From Hydromicrobium sp964415365 (GTDB lineage: Bacteria > Actinomycetota > Humimicrobiia > Humimicrobiales > Humimicrobiaceae), in NCBI GenBank assembly GCA_964415365.1, contig CAYPYW010000004.1, positions 34,001-98,000 of the forward strand: DNA of 64,000 nucleotides. Direction: 5' to 3'. The first letter of the stretch is position 1. Each line of letters begins with the position of its first letter. The translations under genes were made by a program, and so were the position numbers. The notes beneath the pieces were generated by a model, which was not told the DNA's origin, did not search any database, and saw only the letters and a list, made by a program, of their open reading frames with translations. Below are positions 44,722-54,526 of this stretch, piece after piece.

Positions 44722-45438
44722 ATGAGTGGTCTGGGACAATCGATAATAGATTTTTTAAAACAGTTACTTACCTGGGCACCAGGTTTGATCATGGGTGTTA
44801 TTTTACATGAGTATGCCCACGGATATATAGCTTACAAAAGTGGTGATCCCACTGCCAGAAATATGGGAAGGCTTACTCTGAATCCAATTGCACACATAGA
44901 TTTATTTGGAAGTATACTTTTGCCTCTGCTACTTATACTTATTAATTCCGGTATAATATTTGGTTACGCCAAACCGGTTCCCATAAACCCTTCATATTTT
45001 AGAAATTACAGGAAAGGAATCCGCTATACTTCACTGGCCGGTCCGGCAGCGAATCTTATTTTCGCTTTTGTAGCAGGCTTGATATATGGCCTTTTTTTCT
45101 ACATTTATTTTAAACTAACAAACGGGGTATTGGTATCAGACACTCTTGGGTACAGAACTTTTGATCTTATAAGCCGGATTTTTCAGGGTGCAATATATGT
45201 AAACATTTTCTTAGCTATCTTTAACTTCATACCTATACCGCCACTTGACGGTTCAAAGATTCTCGCTTCCTTTCTGCCTGATGAAGCTATGTTTAGATAT
45301 TTAAATTTTGGAAGATTTGGTTTTATATTCATTTTCATATTAATGTTTCTTTTTGGAGGAAGGTTCTGGGCTGCTATATCCCCGGTATTTAACTTTATTT
45401 ATAATGCGTGTACCTGGTGGCGGTATTTAATTAGTTAA
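44722..45438 (+). CDS. site-2 protease family (M50) intramembrane metalloprotease
   Basis: A 238-residue membrane protease. The zinc site is HEYAHGYIAYKSGDPTA (HExxH, residues about 28-32) in the first helix, and the third metal ligand is in IPIPPLDGSKIL. NPIAHIDLFGSILLP is the conserved second motif. It lacks PDZ or CBS domains, so it belongs to the small YwhC-like group and not RseP. The substrate is unknown. It follows a 127-base non-coding interval that may hold a promoter (TTGCAA at 44661-44666 is weak), and precedes trpS as in many Gram-positive genomes. Confidence 0.88.
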   Translation: MSGLGQSIIDFLKQLLTWAPGLIMGVILHEYAHGYIAYKSGDPTARNMGRLTLNPIAHIDLFGSILLPLLLILINSGIIFGYAKPVPINPSYFRNYRKGIRYTSLAGPAANLIFAFVAGLIYGLFFYIYFKLTNGVLVSDTLGYRTFDLISRIFQGAIYVNIFLAIFNFIPIPPLDGSKILASFLPDEAMFRYLNFGRFGFIFIFILMFLFGGRFWAAISPVFNFIYNACTWWRYLIS

Positions 45439-45464
45439 TGGATAGGATAACAGAGGAGTAATGA

Positions 45465-46445
45465 ATGAAAAAGAGAATGCTTACCGGATTTCGACCAACA
45501 GGCAAGTTGCATCTGGGCCATTTGCATGGAAATATTAGTAATATGATCAAATATCAGAAGGACTATGAAAATTTTTTCTTCCTGGTTGACTGGCATGCAT
45601 TATCAACAGAATACCAGAATCCTAAGAATATAAAACTTGATTTAGTCGAATGTGTGGTGGATTTGATAGCTCTGGGAATTGATCCCAGGTTCACTCATTT
45701 ATACAGGCAATCAGATATACCACAGATATCAGAGCTGACTCTCTATCTTTCAATGATTACCCCTTTATCCTGGCTGGAGCGCTGCCCTACTTATAAAGAA
45801 CAGATAAGCGAATTAAAGTCGAAAGATCTATCCACGCTCGGTTTTTTGTCGTATCCTGTGCTTATGGCTGCGGATATACTTATAGTCAATTCCGATATAA
45901 TACCGGTTGGGGAGGATCAATTACCTCATCTTGAAATCACAAGGGAGATTGCAAGGAGATTTAATCATCTCTATGGGAAATATTTTACCGAGCCGAAGGA
46001 AATGCTCTCAAAAGCTACCCGTGTTCCAGGAATAGATGGCAGGAAGATGTCCAAAAGTTATGATAATGCTGTATTTTTATCAGACAATTTTGAAACAATC
46101 CGCAAAAAAGTTGGAATGATGATAACTGATCCCAAAAGAGTACATCTTAAAGATCCCGGTCATCCGGAAGTTTGTAGTGTATTTGATTTCTACAAAATAT
46201 ATAAGGAAGAGGGAATAGAGGAAATAGAAAACAGATGTAAACAGGGAAAAATCGGATGCACCGGGTGCAAAGAAGAGATTTCAGCGATAATATATAGATC
46301 TTTGAAAGATTTTCAGGAAAGAAGAAATGAGATTAAGAAAGATTTAAATTACATTTATAACATACTGGAAGAAGGTAAAACCCAGGTTAGAAAAATTGCT
46401 GATGAAACGATATCTGATGTAAGAAAAAAGATGGGCATAGATTAG
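45465..46445 (+). CDS. trpS: tryptophanyl-tRNA synthetase
   Basis: A 326-residue class I synthetase. The HIGH-type motif is HLGHLHGN (residues about 18-25), and the KMSKS motif occurs in GIDGRKMSKSYDNAV. GEDQLPHLEITREIARRFN is the Trp/ATP-site segment. GAGGAG at 45453-45458 serves ATG 45465; ATG 45461 is out of frame. A CX2C-like CTGCKEE near residue 268 is typical of this TrpRS subgroup. It leads into scpA after one base. Confidence 0.95.
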   Translation: MKKRMLTGFRPTGKLHLGHLHGNISNMIKYQKDYENFFFLVDWHALSTEYQNPKNIKLDLVECVVDLIALGIDPRFTHLYRQSDIPQISELTLYLSMITPLSWLERCPTYKEQISELKSKDLSTLGFLSYPVLMAADILIVNSDIIPVGEDQLPHLEITREIARRFNHLYGKYFTEPKEMLSKATRVPGIDGRKMSKSYDNAVFLSDNFETIRKKVGMMITDPKRVHLKDPGHPEVCSVFDFYKIYKEEGIEEIENRCKQGKIGCTGCKEEISAIIYRSLKDFQERRNEIKKDLNYIYNILEEGKTQVRKIADETISDVRKKMGID

Positions 46446-46446
46446 A

Positions 46447-47193
46447 TTGGAAAACTGTATAGAAAGCAAAGACTATTTAGTAGAGTACAAAGAATTTAGA
46501 GGTCCTATAAATCTTCTTCTGGAGTTAGTCCAGAAAAAAAAAGAAGATATCTATGAAATCAGTTTAAATACCATTATAAAAGATTTCATAAGTTACATTA
46601 AAAATAAAAAAAATATATTATTTGACACTCTATCGGGATTTGTATATATAGCTTCCATTCTACTGGAAATAAAATCAAGATCACTGTTTCCCTCAAAGAG
46701 CGAAACTGCTGATGAAGAGGAAAATGTTTTAAGTGCTGAAATTCTAAAAAGAAGGGAAGAGGAGTACAGGATTTTTAAGAAGATATCCAATTACCTGGGG
46801 AGTCTTTATGAAAGAGAGTCCCTATATTTCATAAGGGAAGCCCCCATAGAAAAAGAATTTCTAAAGTTACTGCCGGATTTTACCAGGGATATAAACATAA
46901 AGGAGTTATCATTAATTGCTTCAAAACTTATTAAGTATAAAGAGGAAAAATTAAATTTAAACAATATTTATAACCACAGGATAAGTATAAGCATATTTGA
47001 GGAGATGAAAAGAATAAGAGGAATATTATATTCAAAAGATAATATAACATTTAAGGAAATCACATCTAAGTATGACCAAATTATTGATAAAATAATCAGC
47101 TTCCTGTCAATACTGGAGCTTTACAAAAAGAATGTGATCGATATTGTTCAGTTTGAGAGTTTTGGTAGCATTATAATAAAAAGAATTAAATAA
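46447..47193 (+). CDS. scpA: segregation and condensation protein A (kleisin)
   Basis: ScpA is the kleisin bridging the two heads of the SMC condensin. The 248-residue protein has the N-terminal helix bundle with FRGPINLLLELVQKKKEDIYEI, and AASILLEIKSRSLFP-like YIASILLEIKSRSLFP, followed by a variable acidic linker and the C-terminal winged-helix domain that ends SFLSILELYKKNVIDIVQ. TTG 46447 starts one base after the trpS stop. ScpB follows after 20 bases, as expected. Confidence 0.92.
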   Translation: MENCIESKDYLVEYKEFRGPINLLLELVQKKKEDIYEISLNTIIKDFISYIKNKKNILFDTLSGFVYIASILLEIKSRSLFPSKSETADEEENVLSAEILKRREEEYRIFKKISNYLGSLYERESLYFIREAPIEKEFLKLLPDFTRDINIKELSLIASKLIKYKEEKLNLNNIYNHRISISIFEEMKRIRGILYSKDNITFKEITSKYDQIIDKIISFLSILELYKKNVIDIVQFESFGSIIIKRIK

Positions 47194-47213
47194 CAAGCTG
47201 GAATGTAAATAAA

Positions 47214-47801
47214 GTGAATAGTCAAGGTAAAAATAAGAGTATAGTATTGCATGGAGAAAAAACATGGCTTAAAACCTGTGTAGAGGGCATACTTTTTGTG
47301 TCTGAGGGAGTAGTAAAAGCCAGAGAAATATCCTCTGTGCTAGGAATTACTGAAAAAAAAGTGTATGAAATAATAGAGCTTCTGGAAAAGGAGTATATTG
47401 ATGAGAATAGAGGATTTATCGTTAAAAAAGTGGCCGGAGGGTTCAGACTTTACTCAAATCCTTCATTGAGTGAAATACTGATAAAATTTATTAAATCCAA
47501 CATACGTTCATATCTTTCCCAGGCTGCACTTGAAACCCTGGCAATTATTTCTTACAGGCAGCCCGTCACCAGGACACAAATTGCTGAACTAAGAGGAGTT
47601 AGAAATGATAGTGTAATACTGACACTGGTGGATAAAGGATTGATAAAAGAAGCAGGCAAGCTTAAGGAACCGGGAAATCCTATATTATATAAAGTAACTG
47701 AAAGGTTTTTGGAGCTTTTGGGTATAGAAAATTTAAAAGAGTTGCCCCCTCTGGAAGATTTTAGAGAAAATAAAGAAGACGTCCAGAATATGGACGAGTA
47801 A
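47214..47801 (+). CDS. scpB: segregation and condensation protein B
   Basis: ScpB dimers bind ScpA in the condensin complex. The 195-residue protein has two winged-helix domains; family segments are EGILFVSEGVVKAREIS at the start, KVAGGFRLYSNPS, LSQAALETLAIISYRQPVTRTQIAELRGV, and DKGLIKEAGK. A GTG start at 47214 is used. The acidic C-terminal tail after ELPPLEDF is common. It ends the trpS-scpA-scpB group. Confidence 0.94.
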   Translation: MNSQGKNKSIVLHGEKTWLKTCVEGILFVSEGVVKAREISSVLGITEKKVYEIIELLEKEYIDENRGFIVKKVAGGFRLYSNPSLSEILIKFIKSNIRSYLSQAALETLAIISYRQPVTRTQIAELRGVRNDSVILTLVDKGLIKEAGKLKEPGNPILYKVTERFLELLGIENLKELPPLEDFRENKEDVQNMDE

Positions 47802-47844
47802 AATGGTAAGAGCAATAGAACCTTTATAGCCGTGGAGAATATTC

Positions 47845-50241
47845 ATGACCAGGTCGAAAAAAACAATCACAATGATGATATTATTACTTCTAATTACAGT
47901 TCTGAATCTTACTTCCTGCCGTAACAGAAGCGAAGAAGAGTCCATCGATATAGGAGTATTCACAGGCATCCCAAATTCATATCTTTTAAGTAAGATAAAT
48001 GTGCCCGGTCAAGCCATAGATGTCGATACAGACGGTAATTACGCCTACCTTACCAGTGATCTGGGCATCCTTTATATAATAGATATTAAAGATAAGGAGA
48101 ACCCTGCAGTAGTTGGGAAGTGCAACGGAGTAGATTCAGCAAATATTGTAATTGTCAAAGATAATTACGCATATATCTCATATACCGAGTGGATCAGCGA
48201 TGAAAATGTTGAAGCTTATACTAACTGCGGATTTTACATAGTGGATATACGCAAAAAAGAGAATCCCATACTTGTCGGAAACTATAATACCGGCGAGAAT
48301 AATAATAAATCAGCGTATGGCTTATTCATTGAAGGTGATTATGTCTATATTAATACTTCGGTTGAAAATGAAAATTGGGAAATAAGTAAGTTTGAGATTG
48401 TAGACATTTCGAAAAAAAATAACCCCGAAATTGTCAGTGCATATGAAGTGGATGGACTACCTTCGAGTATATGGGTGAAGGATAGTCTAGCCTATATAAA
48501 TATCAATTTTTACGATTATGAAAAAAGAGAATATGCGGATGACAGCAGGCTGCTTGTTCTAGATGTAAAAGAAAAAAATAATCCTAAAATTGTAGGTTCG
48601 TGCAAGATTCCTTCAAATTCGTGGGGAATATATGTGCTGGGAAGTTATGCTTATGTTACAAGCTGTAAAAGTGATGAGGAAAGAGAAAGGTATACTGAAA
48701 GTATACTTCAGATAGTGGATGTGAGAGATTTATCTAATCTAAAAGCTCTTGGAAGTTGCGAAATTCCAGGTGGGGCATGGGAACTGGATTCTGTGGGCGA
48801 TTTTATTTATGTATCAAGCCTATCTGGAGGAATATATACTGTAGATGTCAAAGATGATAAAAATCCTATTATTGTTGATAGTCTAAATACTGATGGAACT
48901 TCATACGATATAACCATAAAAGGCAACTACGGATATATTGTGGATGGGTTTGAAGGAATGGCTATAGTAGAATTATCAGGTCAGGTTGTAGAAAAAGAAA
49001 AATTGTACACTGATAGCAGCAGTGATACGAACTTACCTCCAAAAGCTTTTATTGAGATTACCGGAGACAAGCTGGCGGAGGACTGTTTTCAAATAAAAAA
49101 TCCGGTGTATTTTGACGGCAGGAAATCTTTTGATCCGGATGGAGATGAGCTAAATTATTTATGGGTAGTAAATGGTGACAAATCTTCAGATGAAGAATCT
49201 TTTTCTTACTATTTTGATAAACCAGGCGAGAATGAAGTAGAACTGGTTGTTTCAGATGGAACTGAAAGCAGTAAGGCAGTTGAGGCTGTACTGGTTACAG
49301 AGATGAATCTACCTATCACATCCCTCATTCAGCATGATTTTAAGGTTGAGATAGAATATACTTTAACGAACAATAGTACAGAAAGTTTAGAGGATATTGA
49401 GTGTTTTATGAGAATCCCGCAGACATATTACCCATTCCAGATAATAAATGATCTTTTACCCAATATTCCAAATACTGATGAATTGTTTGATAACAACTGG
49501 AATTCGCTTATCCATTTTCAATTTGAAGATGAGCTTCAGGCAGGTGAAAGTCTAACTGCATCGGTAGAAGCAGATGTAACTATGTATGAATTCGATTATA
49601 GATATATTGATAGTGACAATTTAAGTTATGACGAAAATGATGAGGATCTGGAAACATATACTACTGATGACTTATTTATAGATTCGGATAACCCTGAAAT
49701 TTACAATACAGCTGAATCATTAATTAAAAGTGAAACCAGACCAATAGAAATAGCAAAAATTCTCTATAATTTTGTAATCAGGAATCTTTATTACGACTTC
49801 CCACGTGCTGAGGAAAAAAATTATGAATTTCTTTATGCTTCTGAAATATTGGAAAGAGGAAAGGGCGTGTGCAGCGATTATGCTATTCTGTATGCAGCTC
49901 TTTTGAGATCAGCAGGTATACCTGCAAGGCTTGCAGCAGGAATTCCTGTATATACTATTCTGTATGAAAGAGAAAAAGAGATAGATATGGGACATGCATG
50001 GGTTGAAATTAAACTACCCGGTTATGGGTGGATACCGATAGATATTACACCGGAAGAAGATTTTATGTCTTCAAATTATTATCTGGATGTTGTCATAGAA
50101 AAAGGTTCCGGGTATTTATATGAAAATAAAACAATGGACTGGGGAAGTTATTATTATGATGGGTTTTTAGTTCCAGAGGAGGACCAGGAATTTATTTACA
50201 GAGTAACCGGTCTTGACCTTGGAGACATTGAACTTGACTAA
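47845..50241 (+). CDS. multidomain lipoprotein: LVIVD repeats, PKD domain, transglutaminase
   Basis: A 798-residue exported protein. Residues 1-29 form a signal ending LTSC, a perfect lipobox. Residues about 45-395 contain at least six LVIVD-type beta-propeller units, each built like YAYLTSDLGILYIIDIKDK with a NP and VG phrase. Next, about 405-480, comes a PKD/Ig-like domain (FDGRKSFDPDGDELNYLWVVNGD). After a beta region, residues about 640-730 form a transglutaminase-like core with Cys in GKGVCSDYAILYAALLRSAGIPAR, His in MGHAWVEI and Asp in GWIPIDITPEE, so the catalytic triad is intact. It may cleave or cross-link peptides at the cell surface. Substrate unknown. Confidence 0.8.
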   Translation: MTRSKKTITMMILLLLITVLNLTSCRNRSEEESIDIGVFTGIPNSYLLSKINVPGQAIDVDTDGNYAYLTSDLGILYIIDIKDKENPAVVGKCNGVDSANIVIVKDNYAYISYTEWISDENVEAYTNCGFYIVDIRKKENPILVGNYNTGENNNKSAYGLFIEGDYVYINTSVENENWEISKFEIVDISKKNNPEIVSAYEVDGLPSSIWVKDSLAYININFYDYEKREYADDSRLLVLDVKEKNNPKIVGSCKIPSNSWGIYVLGSYAYVTSCKSDEERERYTESILQIVDVRDLSNLKALGSCEIPGGAWELDSVGDFIYVSSLSGGIYTVDVKDDKNPIIVDSLNTDGTSYDITIKGNYGYIVDGFEGMAIVELSGQVVEKEKLYTDSSSDTNLPPKAFIEITGDKLAEDCFQIKNPVYFDGRKSFDPDGDELNYLWVVNGDKSSDEESFSYYFDKPGENEVELVVSDGTESSKAVEAVLVTEMNLPITSLIQHDFKVEIEYTLTNNSTESLEDIECFMRIPQTYYPFQIINDLLPNIPNTDELFDNNWNSLIHFQFEDELQAGESLTASVEADVTMYEFDYRYIDSDNLSYDENDEDLETYTTDDLFIDSDNPEIYNTAESLIKSETRPIEIAKILYNFVIRNLYYDFPRAEEKNYEFLYASEILERGKGVCSDYAILYAALLRSAGIPARLAAGIPVYTILYEREKEIDMGHAWVEIKLPGYGWIPIDITPEEDFMSSNYYLDVVIEKGSGYLYENKTMDWGSYYYDGFLVPEEDQEFIYRVTGLDLGDIELD

Positions 50242-50314
50242 TTCTATCAGTAAAAATAAAAATTAAGTATTTAATAAAAAAACTAAAATGACCATAAATC
50301 TGGATTATGTGCTA

Positions 50315-50323
50315 TGATATAAT
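50315..50323 (+). promoter_or_regulatory. extended -10 promoter upstream of the glycosyltransferase
   Basis: TGATATAAT gives a TG extension and a perfect TATAAT (50318-50323), 62 bases before the ATG at 50386. No good -35 hexamer is present. The remaining 50242-50385 interval holds no gene. Confidence 0.4.
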
Positions 50324-50385
50324 AATATCCCTATAAAGACGCTGCTAAGATTATATTATAATAAGAAAGAAAGTGTCGTTTCGAA

Positions 50386-51573
50386 ATGGTACTTTTTATT
50401 TACAATATAATAGTTTCTTTCTTACTACTAATATTTTTTGTTAATTATCTTATCAATTCCATTCTTTTTAAAGATATATCAAATTACAAACTGCCTCCAG
50501 AAGTAAAAGAAGAAAATCCTCTTATTTCGATTCTGGTACCTGCCCGAAACGAAGAAGAAAATATAGAAAAATGTCTACTTTCTTTAGTAAAGCAGGATTA
50601 TAAAAATACAGAAATTCTGGTACTTAATGATAACTCCACTGATAAAACCGCCATCATTGCCGGAAATATATCAAAGGTCTTTAAGAATGTAAAACTGATT
50701 AATGGTGGGCCTTTGCCAGAGGGATGGACAGGCAAGAATTACGCCTGTTATCAATTGTTTAAAAAGTCGAAGGGCAAATATTTATTTTTCACCGATGCAG
50801 ATACTATCCATAACAAGGGATCCGTAACCAGTGCGATCAGTTGTCTTACGCAGGAAAAGCTTGATATACTGTCCGCGTGTCCAAATCAGATTATGAAATC
50901 ATTCCACGAGAGGATGGTGATTAATCTGACAAATTTTCAAATTTTAATTCCTCCATTACTTTTTGTTAGAAAATCCAGAATTCCTGTATTCGGCAGTGGA
51001 ATAGGAAGTCTAATGATAGTTAAAAGAAACATTTACCAGAGTCTCGGAGGACATAAAGGAATTAGAAATAGTTGTGTGGAGGATACCATTATTTCAAAAT
51101 TATTTATTAAGAAGGGTTATAAATTTATGATTTTTAATGGGAGAAGAACATATTCAACCAGATTGTATAATAATTTTAAAGAAATATATGATGGATTTTG
51201 CAGAGTCTTTCTTGGAAACTTTAACAGCAAATTTGTGGTCTCATTGATTATTCTTGTTATGTTTGTCTTCTTCCTATTCCCATTTATTTTACTGGCATTT
51301 TTACCCTTTATTGAATTTCAGATTTATGCATTATTCTATACAAATTTGTTAATGGTATTATTTCAAATCCTGGTCATATTATCAACAAGGGCAATGGCTA
51401 CAATGAAAATAAATGGAAGAATTATTGATATATTTTTACACCCAATTTCAATACTTTATATGATCTTTATGAATTTAAAGTTATTACTTCAAAGAAAAAG
51501 AAACTCCCAGATTAGCTGGAAGGGGAGGCTGTATAGATATTCATCTAATTTCGCAAATGGACTATTGAGATAA
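50386..51573 (+). CDS. family 2 glycosyltransferase, CrtQ/HpnI-like membrane enzyme
   Basis: A 395-residue GT2 enzyme. An N-terminal membrane helix (residues 3-28) precedes the GT-A domain: LISILVPARNEEENIEKCLLSL, LNDNSTDKT, the GWTGKNYACYQL motif, and FTDADTIHNKGS (DxD-like). GWTGKNYAC is characteristic of carotenoid or terpenoid glycosyltransferase-like proteins. Two or three membrane helices follow in the C-terminal part. The acceptor is unknown: it could be a lipid or isoprenoid. It is followed after four bases by a MATE transporter. Confidence 0.78.
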   Translation: MVLFIYNIIVSFLLLIFFVNYLINSILFKDISNYKLPPEVKEENPLISILVPARNEEENIEKCLLSLVKQDYKNTEILVLNDNSTDKTAIIAGNISKVFKNVKLINGGPLPEGWTGKNYACYQLFKKSKGKYLFFTDADTIHNKGSVTSAISCLTQEKLDILSACPNQIMKSFHERMVINLTNFQILIPPLLFVRKSRIPVFGSGIGSLMIVKRNIYQSLGGHKGIRNSCVEDTIISKLFIKKGYKFMIFNGRRTYSTRLYNNFKEIYDGFCRVFLGNFNSKFVVSLIILVMFVFFLFPFILLAFLPFIEFQIYALFYTNLLMVLFQILVILSTRAMATMKINGRIIDIFLHPISILYMIFMNLKLLLQRKRNSQISWKGRLYRYSSNFANGLLR

Positions 51574-51577
51574 GAAT

Positions 51578-52945
51578 ATGGAACTGCAAAGAAAACAAAT
51601 CCTAGAGGGTAACTTAAATAAGCTGCTTTTTAAGTTTGCCGGGCCGGGAATTCTAGGATTGCTATCAGGGTTTATCTATGTGATCGTGGATGCTATTTTT
51701 GTAGGCAGGGGAGTTGGCTCTCTGGCAATAACCGCCCTTTCAATAGCATTACCTATACTGCTGGCAATGATGGCTATTGGACTTATGGTAGGAACTGGTT
51801 CCGCTTCTATTATTTCAAGAGCTCTGGGTAGGAATGATATAAAAGAAGCAGTAAATGCAATGGGGAACGGTGTCATACTGAATTTTTTTCTAAACACCGT
51901 TTTTATAGCACTGGGGTATGTGTTTATTGATAGAATGCTTATTTTTTTTGGCGCTTCCACAGATGTAATACCCCTTGCAAAAGAGTATCTGGTTATCGTA
52001 TTCCCGGGCTTTATCCTTCTTTCTTTTTTAATCACTACCAATGATTTTGTAAGAGCAGAGGGAAAGCCCAGAGCAGCAATGTATTTTATTGCTGTTGGGT
52101 CATTATTAAATATTATATTTGATCCGGTTTTCATTTTTGGCTTCAAAATGGGCATAAGAGGAGCCGCCATTGCTACTGTTATAGGTGAAGTACTGAGTAC
52201 AGCTCTTATAATGTGGTTTTATATGTGGGGTAAAAGTATTTACAAATTTAAGTTGCAAATGTTTAAGATTGATTTTAGAAAAATAAGAGAAATACTGCTT
52301 ATCGGCTGTCCAAATTTCTTTATGATGACTATTGCAAGTATAGTAATTCTAATTTTTAATAGATCGCTACGAATATATGGGAATGATATCCATATAGCTA
52401 TTCTGGGTATAGGCTACCGGATGATTGGACTGATACAGATACCCATAGTTGTGATATCTCAAAGTTTTGCCACTATTTCAAGTTTTAATTATGGTGCAAA
52501 AAAATACCTGCGAGTTAAGAAAGTATTAGGAATAACCGTAATGTGGACTACTATTATATCCTTTCTGGCTTTTATACCAATGATGTTTTTCCCAAGGTAT
52601 TTCTTAAGTATTTTTAGCAGTGACCCCGATCTTATTAATAATGGGATAACACCTTTAAGAATATTAGTTGCACTTTTTCCTATGGTAGGTATGCACATGG
52701 TTAGTGCCAGCTTTTTCCAGTCTCTGGGAAAGGCAATACAATCACTGTTGATTATTTTGACCAAACAATTTTTATTTTTAGTTCCTGCTATTTACATACT
52801 CCCAAAAATTTTTGGCTTAAATGGAGTCTGGCTGGCAATGCCGACCGCAGACTTTTTGTCATTGTCTATCGCTGCCATATTCATATTTTATGAAATTAGA
52901 ATTTTTAACCGGAAAGTTGCTGATGAAGCCTTAGAGAGTAGTTGA
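51578..52945 (+). CDS. MATE family efflux transporter
   Basis: A 455-residue transporter with about 12 membrane helices. The two repeats are visible: KLLFKFAGPGILGLLSGFIYVIVDAIFVGRGVG and, in the second half, IREILLIGCPNFFMMTIAS. NDFVRAEGKPRAAMYFIAVGSLLNIIFDPVFIFGF is the standard MATE segment. It likely exports organic cations, drugs or flippase-like lipids with Na+ or H+; substrate cannot be told from sequence. Pairing with a glycosyltransferase might hint at export of a glycosylated product, but this is inference. Confidence 0.88.
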   Translation: MELQRKQILEGNLNKLLFKFAGPGILGLLSGFIYVIVDAIFVGRGVGSLAITALSIALPILLAMMAIGLMVGTGSASIISRALGRNDIKEAVNAMGNGVILNFFLNTVFIALGYVFIDRMLIFFGASTDVIPLAKEYLVIVFPGFILLSFLITTNDFVRAEGKPRAAMYFIAVGSLLNIIFDPVFIFGFKMGIRGAAIATVIGEVLSTALIMWFYMWGKSIYKFKLQMFKIDFRKIREILLIGCPNFFMMTIASIVILIFNRSLRIYGNDIHIAILGIGYRMIGLIQIPIVVISQSFATISSFNYGAKKYLRVKKVLGITVMWTTIISFLAFIPMMFFPRYFLSIFSSDPDLINNGITPLRILVALFPMVGMHMVSASFFQSLGKAIQSLLIILTKQFLFLVPAIYILPKIFGLNGVWLAMPTADFLSLSIAAIFIFYEIRIFNRKVADEALESS

Positions 52946-52969
52946 AGTGTAGACAATTCTATAAAAGAA

Positions 52970-52994
52970 ACCTCCCCTAAGATGGACGTGAGGT
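52970..52994 (+). terminator. weak hairpin, possible terminator after MATE gene
   Basis: ACCTC (52970-52974) can pair with GAGGT (52990-52994). The 5-base stem with a 15-base loop is weak; ATTATTT follows. It may mark the end of the glycosyltransferase-MATE transcript because a strong promoter starts 13 bases later. Confidence 0.25.
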
Positions 52995-53006
52995 ATTATT
53001 TGAATT

Positions 53007-53035
53007 TTGACTTATTGACCTATAGATATTATATT
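53007..53035 (+). promoter_or_regulatory. sigma-70 promoter of the cation efflux gene
   Basis: TTGACT (53007-53012) and TATATT (53030-53035) are separated by exactly 17 bases; both boxes match the consensus in five of six positions. Transcription would start near 53042, leaving a leader of about 20 bases before ATG 53062. Confidence 0.55.
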
Positions 53036-53061
53036 TATTAAAAGTTAATATTCCTTATATT

Positions 53062-54450
53062 ATGAAGAAAGAACAATCAATCATTTTAAGAGATTCATAC
53101 AAGAAAAAAGTTGCCCTTTTTTCTTTACTGGTATCTATTTTTCTTGTTATTATTAAAGTTGCAATTGCTTATTTTACAAATAGCATTGGCGTTTTCTCAG
53201 AGGCTTTAAATAATGGTCTTGATATTGTAACTGTTCTCATAACCTATATGGCCATAAGGATTTCAACAAGGCCAGCTGATAAAGATCATACTTATGGACA
53301 TGGAAAGTATGAAAATCTTTCTGCTTTTTTAGAAATTATTATAATATCCGCTTTAAGTTTCTTTATTATATATAAATCCATTCAAAGAATAATTTATAGA
53401 AATTTTGTATTGAATTTAAACTGGTATGTATTTTTAATTTTGGTGATTTCTATAGCTTTAAATATAATAAGAGTCTTTTATATCGGGAGAGCTGCAAGAA
53501 GATACAACTCTTTTGCATTCAAGGCGGATTTTTTAAATTATACAAGTGATATCATAAGCTCAACCGTTGTAATAGTAGGATTATTAGTAGCTAATACCGG
53601 GTTTAACCTAGCAGATCCTATCGCTTCTATAATCGTTTCTATAATTGTTTTGATTTTTAGTTCAAGGCTATTAGTAAGTACAGTAAGGAATTTAATGGAC
53701 TATATCCCAAGAGAAGTCACTGACAAGGTCCTGGAAATATTAAAAGAAATCCATGAGATAAAATCCATTAATAAATTGAAAATACATGAAGTTGGAAATA
53801 TTAAGTTTATAAATCTGGAAATATGTTTAAAAAGCAATTTATATTTGTCGCAGGTTGAAAAAATCAAGGAGAAAATAAAGAATAGAATTAGAAGCAATAT
53901 ACAGGACTCAGAAATAATTCTGGAAACTAAATCTCTGCCGTCTAAAGACAATATAGAGGCTTATGTAAAAGAAATTATACTAAACCAGTTATATGTAAAA
54001 GATATTCATAATATTTTCATATATAATGTTGGCAATCAGATCGATATTTCTATTCATATAGAACTGAGTAAATACCTAAAACTTGAAGAAAGTGAGAAAC
54101 TAACTAAGGTTACTGAAGAAAAGATTAAAGAAAAAATATGGAACATACGCAGCGTATATATTCATATTGAAGATTACAGGAGCGATGAAAACTGGAATGA
54201 CGTAACAGGAAAATCAGAAAGATTGATTACTAAAATAAAAAAAGAAATATCATTATATGTAAATCCTCAGACATGTCATAATTTTACTATACTTGAAAAG
54301 GAAGGATTATATAATCTGGCATTTCATTGCAGACTCGAAAAAAACCTGGATATAAAAGAAGCGCATTCTGTAATTACTAAAATAGAAGATAATATAAAGA
54401 AGAAATTCGAAAATATAAGTGAAATTTCAATACATGTGGAACCAAAATAG
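53062..54450 (+). CDS. cation diffusion facilitator with three C-terminal domains
   Basis: A 462-residue CDF transporter. The N-terminal half has six membrane helices, with metal-site segments SEALNNGLDIVTVLI, KDHTYGHGKYE, and KADFLNYTSDIISS. The two membrane sites read N-x3-D where zinc CDFs usually have H/D-x3-D; Asn is known from manganese-type CDFs, so Mn or another metal is plausible. The C-terminal half (residues about 215-462) seems to contain three related ferredoxin-like dimerisation modules: KIHEVGNIKFINLEI, FIYNVGNQIDISIHIEL, and FTILEKEGLYNLAFHCRLE, each about 80-90 residues apart. Normal CDFs have one. Confidence 0.85.
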   Translation: MKKEQSIILRDSYKKKVALFSLLVSIFLVIIKVAIAYFTNSIGVFSEALNNGLDIVTVLITYMAIRISTRPADKDHTYGHGKYENLSAFLEIIIISALSFFIIYKSIQRIIYRNFVLNLNWYVFLILVISIALNIIRVFYIGRAARRYNSFAFKADFLNYTSDIISSTVVIVGLLVANTGFNLADPIASIIVSIIVLIFSSRLLVSTVRNLMDYIPREVTDKVLEILKEIHEIKSINKLKIHEVGNIKFINLEICLKSNLYLSQVEKIKEKIKNRIRSNIQDSEIILETKSLPSKDNIEAYVKEIILNQLYVKDIHNIFIYNVGNQIDISIHIELSKYLKLEESEKLTKVTEEKIKEKIWNIRSVYIHIEDYRSDENWNDVTGKSERLITKIKKEISLYVNPQTCHNFTILEKEGLYNLAFHCRLEKNLDIKEAHSVITKIEDNIKKKFENISEISIHVEPK

Positions 54451-54526
54451 TAGATATTTATTTCATTCATCCTATTCTGGTTCTAAGGATTATCGGTTTA
54501 TTTTTTTTAATAAATAATATCAAATT

